A stretch of 64,000 bases of DNA from Providencia rettgeri (GCA_900455085.1 UGTZ01000001.1:712501-776500), one strand, 5' to 3'; shown: positions 8,062 through 16,763, numbered from the stretch's first letter. Made by a program: numbers and translations. Notes: generated from the sequence alone by a model not told the origin.

Positions 8062-10521
8062 ATGCGTGTGCTTAAATTTGGCGGTACTTCGGTTGCAAAT
8101 GACGAACGAGTACTGAATGTTGCTGACATCGCTGAAAGTAAACTAGCAGATGGACAAGTGGCTTTGGTGTTATCCGCACCAGCAAAAATCACTAATCATC
8201 TGGTTGCTATGATTGAAAAAACGGTTGCAGGACAAGATGTCATCACGCATGTTAATGATGCTGAAATGATTTTTGCTAACCTTTTAAAAGGATTAAAAGA
8301 AAAACAACCCGGTTTTGAATATGACCGGTTAAAAAAATTGACAGAGCAAGAATTCGCACAAATCAAACAAGTACTGCATGGTATTACTCTTCTCGGACAA
8401 TGTCCTGACAGCATTAACGCAGCCATTATCTGCCGTGGCGAGAAACTCTCTATCGCCATTATGGAGTCGGTGCTGAAAGCACGCGGCCATAATGTGACTG
8501 TAATTAACCCAGTAGAGAGCTTACTCGCGAAAGGTCATTACCTTGAGTCTACCGTTGATATAAATGAGTCAACAAAACGCATTGCTGATTTAAATATACC
8601 GAAAGATCATTTTGTCTTAATGGCGGGCTTCACTGCAGGTAATGACAAAGGTGAATTAGTGGTATTAGGTCGTAATGGGTCTGATTATTCAGCTGCAGTT
8701 TTAGCGGCATGCTTACGGGCTGATTGTTGTGAAATCTGGACTGATGTCGATGGGGTTTATACTTGTGACCCGCGTTTAGTACCCGATGCACGTTTGTTGA
8801 AAGGCATGTCATATCAGGAGGCCATGGAGTTATCCTACTTTGGTGCCAAAGTTCTCCACCCCCGCACCATCGCCCCAATAGCTCAATTCCAAATCCCTTG
8901 CCTGATAAAAAATACCACTAACTTAAGCGCTCCGGGTACTTTAATTGGTGATGGCCAAACTGACGATAGCACACCAGTGAAAGGGATCACCAACCTGAAT
9001 AACATGGCGATGATTAACGTATCTGGCCCCGGTATGAAAGGAATGGTGGGTATGGCTGCACGCATTTTCTCAGTCATGTCTCGTAAAGGGATCTCGGTCG
9101 TCCTGATCACGCAGTCTTCATCAGAATACAGTATTAGCTTTTGTGTCCCGCAAAATGAATTAGTGAGAGCACGTGCCGCACTGGAAGAAGAGTTTTACTT
9201 AGAGCTGAAAGATGGCGTACTTGATCCTCTGGATGTAATGGAACAATTGGCGATTATTTCAGTTGTGGGTGACGGCATGCGCACGTTGAAAGGCATTTCC
9301 GCGCGTTTCTTCTCCGCTTTAACTCGCGGTAACATAAACATTGTCGCTATCGCACAGGGGTCTTCCGAACGCTCTATTTCCGCCGTTATTGCCAATGAGT
9401 CAGCCACAACAGCGGTACGCTTATGTCACCAAATGCTATTTAATGCGGAACAAGTTATCGAGGCCTTTATCATTGGTGTTGGTGGCGTTGGTAATGCATT
9501 AATTGAGCAAATTCACCGCCAGCAACAATGGTTAAAACAAAAGCATATTGATTTGCGTGTATGTGGTATTGCTAATTCACGGGCAATGTTAACGGATATG
9601 CAAGGGATTGATTTAGATAACTGGAAAGCGGAGCTAGCGGAAGCGAAAGAGCCATTTAGTTTAAGCCGTTTAATTCGCTTAGAGCGTGAATACCATTTCT
9701 TGAACCCTGTCATTATTGACTGCACATCAAATCAGGAAATTGCAGAGCAGTATGTCAATTTCTTGAAAGATGGTTTTAATGTGGTCACACCAAATAAAAA
9801 AGCCAATACTTTGTCGATGGATTACTACCATCAGTTACGTGCGGCAAGTGAAACATCGAAACGTAAATTCCTCTATGACACTAACGTAGGCGCGGGCTTG
9901 CCGGTTATTGAGAACCTGCAAAATTTATTGAATGCAGGGGATGAACTGGTTCATTTCAGCGGAATTTTATCCGGTTCTTTATCATTCATCTTTGGTAAGT
10001 TAGACGAAGGCATGTCTTTATCCGAAGCCACAACACTCGCTAAAGAAAAAGGTTTTACGGAGCCAGACCCTCGTGATGATTTATCGGGTATGGATGTGGC
10101 GCGTAAATTGTTAATTTTAGCCCGTGAAGCAGGTTATGACTTAGAGTTACAAGATATTGAAATTGAACCTGTTTTACCAACGGATTTTGACAGTAGTGGC
10201 GCAGTGCCTGAATTTATGGCACGCCTACCACAATTGGATGGACAATTTGCGCAACGTATAAAAGCCGCAGAAGCAGAACAAAAAGTGTTACGCTATGTTG
10301 GATTGATTGAAGAAGGACGCTGTCAGGTTAAGATTGTTGCCGTAGATGGTAATGACCCTCTCTTCAAAGTTAAAAATGGCGAAAACGCACTAGCTTTCTA
10401 TACACGCTATTACCAACCAATTCCTTTAGTATTAAGAGGTTATGGCGCAGGTAATGATGTTACTGCGGCGGGTGTATTTGCGGATATGCTGCGTACCCTT
10501 TCATGGAAATTGGGAGTTTAA
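8062..10521 (+). CDS. thrA: Bifunctional aspartokinase I / homoserine dehydrogenase I
   Basis: It catalyses the first and third steps from aspartate to threonine, and is feedback-inhibited by threonine in the family. The N-terminal kinase opens with RVLKFGGTSVAN. ACT regulatory domains lie near residues 310-460 (GMVGMAARIFSVMSRKGISV and a second copy). The homoserine dehydrogenase domain begins at about 465 with the NAD(P) site IIGVGGVGNALI. The ATG at 8062 has AGGAGAG before it and gives 819 residues, as in E. coli; an in-frame upstream ATG would read through the attenuator and is rejected. It is followed after 3 bases by thrB. Confidence 0.97.
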   Translation: MRVLKFGGTSVANDERVLNVADIAESKLADGQVALVLSAPAKITNHLVAMIEKTVAGQDVITHVNDAEMIFANLLKGLKEKQPGFEYDRLKKLTEQEFAQIKQVLHGITLLGQCPDSINAAIICRGEKLSIAIMESVLKARGHNVTVINPVESLLAKGHYLESTVDINESTKRIADLNIPKDHFVLMAGFTAGNDKGELVVLGRNGSDYSAAVLAACLRADCCEIWTDVDGVYTCDPRLVPDARLLKGMSYQEAMELSYFGAKVLHPRTIAPIAQFQIPCLIKNTTNLSAPGTLIGDGQTDDSTPVKGITNLNNMAMINVSGPGMKGMVGMAARIFSVMSRKGISVVLITQSSSEYSISFCVPQNELVRARAALEEEFYLELKDGVLDPLDVMEQLAIISVVGDGMRTLKGISARFFSALTRGNINIVAIAQGSSERSISAVIANESATTAVRLCHQMLFNAEQVIEAFIIGVGGVGNALIEQIHRQQQWLKQKHIDLRVCGIANSRAMLTDMQGIDLDNWKAELAEAKEPFSLSRLIRLEREYHFLNPVIIDCTSNQEIAEQYVNFLKDGFNVVTPNKKANTLSMDYYHQLRAASETSKRKFLYDTNVGAGLPVIENLQNLLNAGDELVHFSGILSGSLSFIFGKLDEGMSLSEATTLAKEKGFTEPDPRDDLSGMDVARKLLILAREAGYDLELQDIEIEPVLPTDFDSSGAVPEFMARLPQLDGQFAQRIKAAEAEQKVLRYVGLIEEGRCQVKIVAVDGNDPLFKVKNGENALAFYTRYYQPIPLVLRGYGAGNDVTAAGVFADMLRTLSWKLGV

Positions 10522-10524
10522 TAA

Positions 10525-11454
10525 GTGATTAAAGTTTATGCACCGGCTTCAATTGGTAATGTGAGCGTCGGGTTTGATGTCCTAGGGGCAGCAGTTTCGC
10601 CTGCAGACGGTTCACTATTAGGTGATTGTGTAACAGTTGAAGCGGCAGACACCTTTTCGTTGACGAATAAAGGCAAATTCGTTGCTAAACTTCCGAAAAA
10701 GAATGAGCACAATATTGTTTACCAATGTTGGCAGCTGTTTTGTGAGCGTCTTGGTCAGCCATTAAATGTTGCGATGACGCTTGAAAAAAAATATGCCAAT
10801 TGGTTCAGGGCTCGGTTCTAGTGCCTGTTCTGTTGTCGCCGCATTGATGGCGCTAAACGAATTTGCAGAGAAACCATTTGATGATACCCAACTGCTTGGC
10901 ATGATGGGGGAACTGGAAGGGCGTATTTCTGGTAGTGTGCATTACGATAACGTTGCACCGTGTTTTTTAGGTGGTTTACAACTGATTATCGAGCAAAATG
11001 GTATTATTTCACAGCCTGTACCTGCATTTGAAAATTGGTATTGGGTTATGGCCTATCCAGGAATTAAAGTATCAACAGCGGAAGCACGTGCGATCCTGCC
11101 TGATAGCTACCCACGTCACGACATTGTAACCATGGTCGATACTTATCAGGGTTCATTCATGCATGTCATACAAACCAGCCGTTACTTGCAGCAACGATGA
11201 TCCAAGATGTTGTTGCTGAGCCTTATCGTACACAACTATTACCGGGTTTCGCGGCAGCGCGTCAGAACGCAAAAGAAATAGGTGCATTGGCGTGTGGTAT
11301 CTCTGGCTCTGGGCCAACACTATTTGCTATTTGCGATGAGAAACATATCGCTGAAAATATGGCGAGCTACTTGCAACAACATTATATTCAGAATGATGAA
11401 GGCTTTGTGCATATCTGCCGTTTGGATCTGGCCGGGGCAAGGACAATAGGGTAA
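10525..11454 (+). CDS. thrB: Homoserine kinase ThrB (two frameshifts in this sequence)
   Basis: This GHMP kinase phosphorylates homoserine in threonine synthesis. It starts at GTG 10525, 3 bases after thrA. The frame breaks twice. First, the A8 run at 10784-10791 should be A7, which restores [20 protein letters not shown], the GHMP ATP-binding loop. Second, near 11178 one C is missing (AGCCG for AGCCCG), which restores SPLLAATMIQDVVAEPYR. With both repaired the protein is about 309 residues, ends GARTIG and leads straight into thrC. The flanking thrA and thrC are intact, so sequencing errors are more likely than gene loss. Confidence 0.93.
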
Positions 11455-11457
11455 ATA

Positions 11458-12753
11458 ATGAAACTGTATAATTTAAAAGATAACAATGAACAAGTAAGTT
11501 TTGCACAAGCGGTTAAGCAAGGGTTAGGGAAGCAACAAGGCTTATTCTTTCCCCAAGATCTGCCTGAATTTAGTGCGGCTGAAATCGACGAATTATTAAA
11601 ATTAGATTTTGTCACACGTAGCAGCCGTATTTTAAGTGCTTTTATTGGTGATGAAATTCCATCAGAAGAGCTAGCAGCGAGAGTTAAAGCCGCATTTGCT
11701 TTTTCTGCGCCAGTTTCTAAAGTTGAAGATGATGTTGCAACGTTGGAGCTATATCATGGGCCAACGCTCGCATTTAAAGACTTCGGTGGCCGCTTTATGG
11801 CTCAGGCGTTAGGTCAAGTCGCTGGTGAGCAACCTGTGACCATTTTGACGGCAACTTCAGGGGATACCGGAGCGGCAGTCGCTCACGCATTCTATCGTCT
11901 TAATAACGTGCAAGTTGTTATTCTCTATCCAGAAGGGAAAATCAGCCCGCTGCAAGAAAAACTCTTTTGTACACTGGGTGAAAATATTCATACGGTTGCG
12001 ATTAAAGATGACTTCGATGCGTGTCAGGCATTAGTAAAACAGTCATTTGATGACGAAGAGTTGAAAAAGGCGCTGTACTTAAATTCAGCGAACTCGATCA
12101 ATATCAGTCGTTTACTTGCTCAGATCTGCTATTACTTTGAAGCGGTCGCGCAGATCCCAGCAGAAAAACGCGATCAACTAGTGATCTCGGTTCCGAGTGG
12201 GAACTTTGGGGATCTTACGGCAGGTTTATTAGCCAAAGCAATGGGCTTACCTGTCAAACGCTTTATTGCAGCGACTAACGTAAATGATACTGTGCCGCGT
12301 TACCTTGTTGATGGACAATGGAAACCAAAGCAAACTGTGGCTACATTATCGAATGCCATGGATGTTAGTCAGCCGAACAACTGGCCTCGTATTGAGGAGT
12401 TATTCCGCCGTAAAGGTTGGTCCCTTGATGAATTAGGCCATGGGGTTGTGAGTGATGAAGTGACTAAAGAAACAGTACGTGAATTAGATAAAAAAGGATA
12501 TTTATCTGAGCCACATGCTGCGGTTGCTTATCGTGTGCTGCGTGACCAGTTGCAAGAAGGCGAATACGGGCTGTTTTTAGGTACGGCACATCCAGCTAAG
12601 TTTAAGGAAAGTGTTGAAGAGATCCTTAATAAGGCCATACCTTTACCAAAAGAGTTAGCTGAGCGTGCTGAGCTACCGCTACTTTCACACTTTTTACCAT
12701 CTGACTTTACCCAATTACGCACATTTTTAATGAAATTAGCACCTAAGCAATAA
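11458..12753 (+). CDS. thrC: Threonine synthase ThrC
   Basis: This PLP enzyme makes threonine from O-phosphohomoserine, the last step of the pathway. The 431 residues include the PLP lysine in LAFKDFGGRFMAQ (around 107) and the TATSGDTGAAVAHAF phosphate-binding loop. It starts 3 bases after the thrB stop (taaataATG), so it is translationally linked. A strong terminator follows, ending the operon. Confidence 0.97.
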   Translation: MKLYNLKDNNEQVSFAQAVKQGLGKQQGLFFPQDLPEFSAAEIDELLKLDFVTRSSRILSAFIGDEIPSEELAARVKAAFAFSAPVSKVEDDVATLELYHGPTLAFKDFGGRFMAQALGQVAGEQPVTILTATSGDTGAAVAHAFYRLNNVQVVILYPEGKISPLQEKLFCTLGENIHTVAIKDDFDACQALVKQSFDDEELKKALYLNSANSINISRLLAQICYYFEAVAQIPAEKRDQLVISVPSGNFGDLTAGLLAKAMGLPVKRFIAATNVNDTVPRYLVDGQWKPKQTVATLSNAMDVSQPNNWPRIEELFRRKGWSLDELGHGVVSDEVTKETVRELDKKGYLSEPHAAVAYRVLRDQLQEGEYGLFLGTAHPAKFKESVEEILNKAIPLPKELAERAELPLLSHFLPSDFTQLRTFLMKLAPKQ

Positions 12754-12770
12754 AGAATACGTGGATACGA

Positions 12771-12797
12771 AAAACGGAAGCAGAAGCTTCCGTTTTT
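12771..12797 (+). terminator. thr operon terminator
   Basis: AACGGAAGC and GCTTCCGTT form a 9-bp stem with loop AGAA, flanked by A and T runs. Confidence 0.88.
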
Positions 12798-12879
12798 AAT
12801 GATAAGACCATTTATTGTTAAGGTAATTATATGGTTTCATATTGCCACATCACTTATTCACAGCTAATGAATTTGCCTA

Positions 12880-13572
12880 TTAGAGTGTACTAATGCCGTC
12901 GAGGCCATCTCTACCACCATCTGAACCACCGCGTCCCCCTTTACCGCCTTGGCTGCCATTGCCACCATTGCCGCCATTTCCACCACCAGAACCATTTCCA
13001 CCATTGCCGCCATTCCCCCCATTACTTCCCCCATTCCCCCCGTTTCCTCCATTCCCATTCATTGTACCATTGCCGCCATTCCCCCCGTTTCCTCCATTCC
13101 CATTCATTGTACCATTGCCGCCATTACCACCATTGCCGGTTCCATCACCATTTCCCCCATGGCCACCGTCACCACCGGTAACACTACCATGGCCACCATT
13201 TCCACCGTTACCATTACTGCCAGCTTCTGCATTTCCACCGTTACTACCGTTGCCGTTATTTGAACCTGTTCCGCCATTTCCACCATTTTGACCATCACCA
13301 CCTTGCCCGGCCTGACCACCTAATCCACCTTGACCATGACTTCCATTTTGGCCATGATTTCCGTTTTGCCCATGGCTTGCAAAGCTAAGGATCTTAGAAT
13401 AATAATATTGACCATTTAATATCGAACATATTTTATTATTAACGTCATTAATAATAAGTTCATTTTTTAATGAACAATTAGATGTAGTACTAAATAAGGA
13501 ATGAGAATAACTTGAGATGGAATAAGAACTAATTAATAACAGACTTAATGAAATGCAAACCTTATGATTCAT
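12880..13572 (-). CDS. Exported glycine/asparagine-rich repeat protein, unknown function
   Basis: I do not recognise this 230-residue protein. Residues 1-24 look like a signal peptide. Residues 25-65 form a short normal-composition segment with two Cys (33 and 49) that could make a disulfide in the periplasm. From His67 to about residue 222 the chain is almost only Gly, Asn, Ser, Thr, Gln and His in GGN/NGG steps, with a 15-residue unit GTMNGNGGNGGNGGN repeated. The end is RDGLDGISTL. The ATG at 13572 has AAAGGAG before it. It is the last of a same-strand run behind cusRS and the SilE-like gene, which hints at a role in metal binding or envelope protection. That is inference only. Confidence 0.75.
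   Translation of the reverse strand: MNHKVCISLSLLLISSYSISSYSHSLFSTTSNCSLKNELIINDVNNKICSILNGQYYYSKILSFASHGQNGNHGQNGSHGQGGLGGQAGQGGDGQNGGNGGTGSNNGNGSNGGNAEAGSNGNGGNGGHGSVTGGDGGHGGNGDGTGNGGNGGNGTMNGNGGNGGNGGNGTMNGNGGNGGNGGSNGGNGGNGGNGSGGGNGGNGGNGSQGGKGGRGGSDGGRDGLDGISTL
13031..13120. repeat. Two 45-bp direct repeats inside the Gly-rich gene
   Basis: The unit at 13031-13075 is repeated at 13076-13120 with the same sequence (CCATTCCCCCCGTTTCCTCC at the left edge, CATTCATTGTACC inside). It encodes a 15-residue Gly/Asn block. Around it, from about 12950 to 13330, the gene consists of looser 9-bp CC-A-CC-N steps. Confidence 0.85.
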
Positions 13573-13585
13573 GTATTTCTCCTTT

Positions 13586-13606
13586 CCCCCTTCAAAAAGA
13601 AGGGGG
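13586..13606. promoter_or_regulatory. Hairpin in the leader of the large Gly-rich gene
   Basis: CCCCCTTC / GAAGGGGG pair perfectly around a 5-base loop. On the minus strand it lies directly before the AAAGGAG ribosome site of the 12880-13572 gene. It has no T-run, so it may be an RNA stability or translation-control element rather than a terminator. Confidence 0.5.
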
Positions 13607-13628
13607 AGAAATTTAATATTGAGATAAA

Positions 13629-13844
13629 TTAATGACCATGTCCGCCATTGCCGCCGTTACCACCATTGCCACCATGACCACCGTTGCCACCATTACCACC
13701 ATTACCACCGTTTCCACCATTATGTAGTGAATATTCGGCAGAAAAAGTCATTATATTTTTTGATGATAATTGAGACTCTAAGGAAGTTGCAGATGCTAGT
13801 GTTGAAAATAATAATGATGCGATAATAATAGATGCTTTGTACAT
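13629..13844 (-). CDS. Small exported Gly/Asn/His-rich protein, unknown function
   Basis: This is a 71-residue protein that I do not recognise. Residues 1-19 form a signal peptide ending in ASA. A short segment (TSLESQLSSKNIMTFSAEYS) follows. The remainder is a pure HNGG/NGG repeat with His spaced in it, ending GGHGH. The repeat resembles that of the larger neighbour, which suggests the two are related or share a repeat origin. The minus-strand start codon lies about 43 bases from a GTGAATT..AATTCAC dyad. Neighbourhood to cus genes and the C-terminal His suggest possible Cu/Ag binding; there is no direct proof. Confidence 0.72.
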   Translation of the reverse strand: MYKASIIIASLLFSTLASATSLESQLSSKNIMTFSAEYSLHNGGNGGNGGNGGNGGHGGNGGNGGNGGHGH

Positions 13845-13887
13845 AATAAATCCTCATTGAAAAGTTTAAATGAATGTGTACTGCAAG

Positions 13888-13903
13888 TGAATTGTAATTC
13901 ACA
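13888..13903. promoter_or_regulatory. Operator-like dyad before the small Gly-rich gene
   Basis: GTGAATTGTAATTCAC is a perfect 7-2-7 inverted repeat, 43 bases upstream of the start codon at 13844. It is not a CusR box. The bound protein, if any, is unknown. Confidence 0.35.
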
Positions 13904-13960
13904 GATTCGAATAATCAATAAAGGATTTATTTATTTAGGTAATAAAAAATGTAATAGGGT

Positions 13961-13999
13961 AAATCATTATAATAGGCTTTAAACTTACTATAATGATTT
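13961..13999. terminator. AT-rich hairpin between the SilE-like and small Gly-rich genes
   Basis: AAATCATTATA and TATAATGATTT pair over 11 bp with a 17-base loop. It is the only hairpin in this intergenic region and may end the SilE-like transcript, although it lacks a GC-rich stem. Confidence 0.35.
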
Positions 14000-14059
14000 T
14001 CTGATTAAAATAGACTTTTGTCTTATTTCATTGAACTAAATAATTTTATTTAAAATTAA

Positions 14060-14527
14060 TTATTTGTTATCTTTTGATATTTTCATAATTTCATTTTGAA
14101 TTGGTGCCGAAGAGCTATTTTTATTGAAACTTAGCATAGTAATAGCCTTCTCACTTTCATTCATATCGGAAAATAATTTAGCCGTTTTTACTATCGGCTT
14201 TTTATAGTTAGGTGATTGTTTTTGATGGCGGCTGATCATTTTTAGTATTACTGGAGATGTGTTATTTTGAGTAAAATTCAATGCAGTAGCAGCTTGAGTA
14301 TGTTCATCTAATTGAAGAAATGACTGAGGTGAGTTAATTATATTCTTGCCAGAAATACCCGCTTGCTTCAAATGGTTATTAATCGATTTTAGATTGGAAT
14401 AAGAGGTATTATTTTCAGTGAAACTGAGAGCAGTTGCTGCATTATAATGAATTTCTTTTTCTGTTTGAGCTGCTGTTACATGTGTTGTTACAGCAGAAAT
14501 CGCTAAAGCAAAAATAATTTTTTTCAT
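14060..14527 (-). CDS. Exported SilE/PcoE-like triple-repeat protein, putative metal-binding
   Basis: The 155-residue protein has a signal peptide at 1-20. The mature part is three copies of one unit with an exact 49-residue period. The anchors are AATALSFTENNTS at 30, AATALNFTQNNTS at 79 and AITMLSFNKNSSS at 128; Phe70 and Phe119 also align. The block LFSDMNESEKA before the third anchor strongly recalls the MNEHE(K/R)AAV.H repeats of periplasmic SilE and PcoE, which from memory also have a 49-residue period. Most His and Met ligands of that family are replaced here (four His, four Met in the mature chain). The position behind cusRS matches silE behind silRS. A CusR box lies upstream. The family link is inference from pattern and context; a degenerate or repurposed metal sponge is the best guess. 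Confidence 0.72.
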   Translation of the reverse strand: MKKIIFALAISAVTTHVTAAQTEKEIHYNAATALSFTENNTSYSNLKSINNHLKQAGISGKNIINSPQSFLQLDEHTQAATALNFTQNNTSPVILKMISRHQKQSPNYKKPIVKTAKLFSDMNESEKAITMLSFNKNSSSAPIQNEIMKISKDNK

Positions 14528-14566
14528 TGTGAATCCTTATTAAGTTAAATAATTTATCTTATAACT

Positions 14567-14624
14567 ATAATAAGGCTTTATTTCTGTCTGAATACTGACA
14601 ACAAAATGACAAAATTGCCATTTA
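14567..14624 (-). promoter_or_regulatory. CusR box and promoter of the SilE-like gene
   Basis: AAAATGACAA-AA-TTGCCATTTA (14603-14624) matches the CusR box in 18 of its 20 defined bases. On the minus strand, TATTAT at 14567-14572 is a -10 element followed by AG. The box-to-minus-10 distance is 31 bases, identical to that in front of cusC. This gives the SilE-like gene its own copper-responsive promoter behind cusS. Confidence 0.72.
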
Positions 14625-14641
14625 TAATGAAATTTTTAATT

Positions 14642-16027
14642 TTATTTTATAGGTAAAAATACAGTGAAACGTGTTGAAAAATCATCTGATGTTACAGTGA
14701 TCCTGCCTTTATGTGCTGATACAATCGATTTGACGATAGCTAATCCGATACCGCTTCCTTCATTTTTTCGTTGTCTTGATTTATCCACGCGATAAAACCT
14801 ATCAAAAAGTTTAGCTAAATGTTCTTCTGGTATTTTTATACCAGGGTTGCTGATGATTAATTCAATTCCCTCTTTTACATTTGAAATATTAATACTGATA
14901 GAATCGCCTTTTGGGGTATAGCGGATAGCATTTGAGATTAAGTTAGTAATCGCTCTCCTTAACATGTCTTTATCGGCCATAATAGAGGTTGTTTCACCAA
15001 TCAGCTTGAGTTTTATTTCATTCTCTTCTGCGAGATATTCAAAATAATCAAATATAAGCTCTATTTCAGTTTTAATATTAATCATTTTTTTCTCTGGAAT
15101 AAGCCTATTATCATCTGCTTGAGCAAGAAAAAGCATGTCAGATATCATTCGTGATAGACGGTTATATTCTTCCAAATTAGAATATAACACCTCAACTAGC
15201 TCTTCTTTACTGCGGTTTTTACTCAGAGATATTTGAGTTTCAGTCATTAAATTAGTAATTGGCGTACGCATTTCATGGGCAATATCTGCAGAGAAATTCG
15301 TTTGCCTTACAAAAACATCTTCAATCTTTACTAACATCTGATTAAATGATTTAGTTAATTGCTTTAATTCATTAGGCACAGAGTCAGGGTCTAAACGAAC
15401 ACTTAAATTTTCAGAGGTTACATTCTTTATTTCATCGCTAACTTCTTTAAGTGGCTTGAGGCCTTTGATAACTAAAAAATAAACAACTGCAATAGTAAAT
15501 AAACACAGTAAAATCGCACTGATTATCAGGTTATATATGAGAGAGCTAAGATAATTATGATGAAAATTAAGAGAAAGAGCCGTTACTAGGCGGTATTGCT
15601 GTATATCATTGGTGCGATATACCTTAATTTTACTTTCGGCTAATCGATAACTTTCAAGATATTGATCCGCATTATCTTTAGTCGAGTCATAATTTTTTAG
15701 GCGAGAAATGAGGTCTACAGTTGCATTTGAGGAAGTCAGGACATTCCCATTTTGATCTATGAGGTAGACAACCAAATCTTGGTGTTCATTCAAAATAGTT
15801 CTGATACGTGAAAATTGTTCATCTTGTGAGTTAGTTTTTTCACTTAATAAACTGCGAATAGTGAGATTTATTTGGCTCAATGTATATTCATCTTGCTGTT
15901 TGAAATGTAACATAACTGAATTGATCATGATCGAGCTAAATAATAATAAAGCGAGGGAGAGGGTAATACTGATTAAAACAATAAGACGAATTGAAATAGA
16001 GACAGGAGATCGAAATAACTTAATCAT
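14642..16027 (-). CDS. cusS: Copper/silver sensor histidine kinase CusS-like
   Basis: This inner-membrane kinase senses periplasmic Cu/Ag and phosphorylates CusR. The 461 residues run as TM helix at about 15-40, periplasmic sensor loop, second TM near 170-190 (ILLCLFTIAVVYFLVIKG), HAMP, then HisKA with IAHEMRTPITN (His251) and an HATPase domain (N-box NLISNAIRYTPKGD, GSGIGLAIVKSI). The ATG at 16027 overlaps the cusR stop; an in-frame TTG five codons earlier is less likely. It is transcribed with cusR and divergent from cusCFBA. Confidence 0.9.
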   Translation of the reverse strand: MIKLFRSPVSISIRLIVLISITLSLALLLFSSIMINSVMLHFKQQDEYTLSQINLTIRSLLSEKTNSQDEQFSRIRTILNEHQDLVVYLIDQNGNVLTSSNATVDLISRLKNYDSTKDNADQYLESYRLAESKIKVYRTNDIQQYRLVTALSLNFHHNYLSSLIYNLIISAILLCLFTIAVVYFLVIKGLKPLKEVSDEIKNVTSENLSVRLDPDSVPNELKQLTKSFNQMLVKIEDVFVRQTNFSADIAHEMRTPITNLMTETQISLSKNRSKEELVEVLYSNLEEYNRLSRMISDMLFLAQADDNRLIPEKKMINIKTEIELIFDYFEYLAEENEIKLKLIGETTSIMADKDMLRRAITNLISNAIRYTPKGDSISINISNVKEGIELIISNPGIKIPEEHLAKLFDRFYRVDKSRQRKNEGSGIGLAIVKSIVSAHKGRITVTSDDFSTRFTVFLPIK

Positions 16028-16703
16028 TTTCAGCGATCTCAAGTAAATAGCCCATTCCTCTGATGGTATGAATCAATTTAGGTTCATAGCCTTGATCTAT
16101 TTTAGCTCTCAGTCTTTTAACTGCAACATCAATGACATTGGTATCACTATCAAAATTCATATCCCAAACTTTTGAGGCTATTAGAGAACGAGAAAGAACT
16201 TCACCTTGGTGAAGAATAAAAAATTCCAATAAAGAAAACTCTTTACTGGTGAGTATAATTTTATCATTTTCACGGGTAACGCGCCGTTTGATCAGATCAA
16301 CATGCAAATTAGCGATGGTAAATTGTGTTTTTTGGATGCTGTTATTGCCTCTGCGCAATAAAGTTCTCACTCGGGCAAGTAGCTCAGAAAAATCAAATGG
16401 TTTAACGAGATAATCGTCAGCACCTAACTCTAACCCTTTGACTCGATGTTCAACATTACCTAAAGCAGTAAGCATGAGTATTGGTGTATTTTTTCCTACA
16501 CTGCGTAATTTTTTTGCAATCTCCCAGCCGTTAATATCCGGCAACATCACATCAAGAATAATTAAATCATAGTCTTCAGTTGTGGCCATATGCAGGCCTG
16601 TAATGCCATTTTCGATTGCATCAACAATAAACCCGGACTCACTTAAGCCTTTAGATAAGTATTCTCTCGTTTTATGTTCATCTTCAACAATAAGTAATTT
16701 CAT
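16020..16703 (-). CDS. cusR: Copper/silver response regulator CusR
   Basis: An OmpR-family activator of 227 residues. The receiver domain has the acidic pair at 7-8, phospho-acceptor Asp51 (LIILDVMLPD) and Lys in DDYLVKPFDF. The C-terminal winged helix includes VWDMNFDSDTNVIDVAVKRL and HTIRGMGYLLE. A perfect CusR box lies in the 154-bp divergent region before cusC, so it controls both directions. It overlaps cusS by 8 bases. Confidence 0.93.
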   Translation of the reverse strand: MKLLIVEDEHKTREYLSKGLSESGFIVDAIENGITGLHMATTEDYDLIILDVMLPDINGWEIAKKLRSVGKNTPILMLTALGNVEHRVKGLELGADDYLVKPFDFSELLARVRTLLRRGNNSIQKTQFTIANLHVDLIKRRVTRENDKIILTSKEFSLLEFFILHQGEVLSRSLIASKVWDMNFDSDTNVIDVAVKRLRAKIDQGYEPKLIHTIRGMGYLLEIAEND

Positions 16704-16763
16704 CTTAGACCTAGCAGACAGGTAAACAATACTGCCATTCTAAGCACTACAGTAACGAAATGT

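Noticed and set aside
10781..10830. Programmed slippage on A8 in thrB (and A6 in dapB)
   Set aside because: Similar indels occur in C, G and mixed contexts in other genes of the window, and one repaired base restores each family sequence. A technical cause is simpler.
12893..13291. Plus-strand proline-rich open frame of 132 codons
   Set aside because: It is the exact antisense of the Gly-rich gene. It lacks a ribosome site and a signal peptide, and its composition is forced by the GGN repeats.
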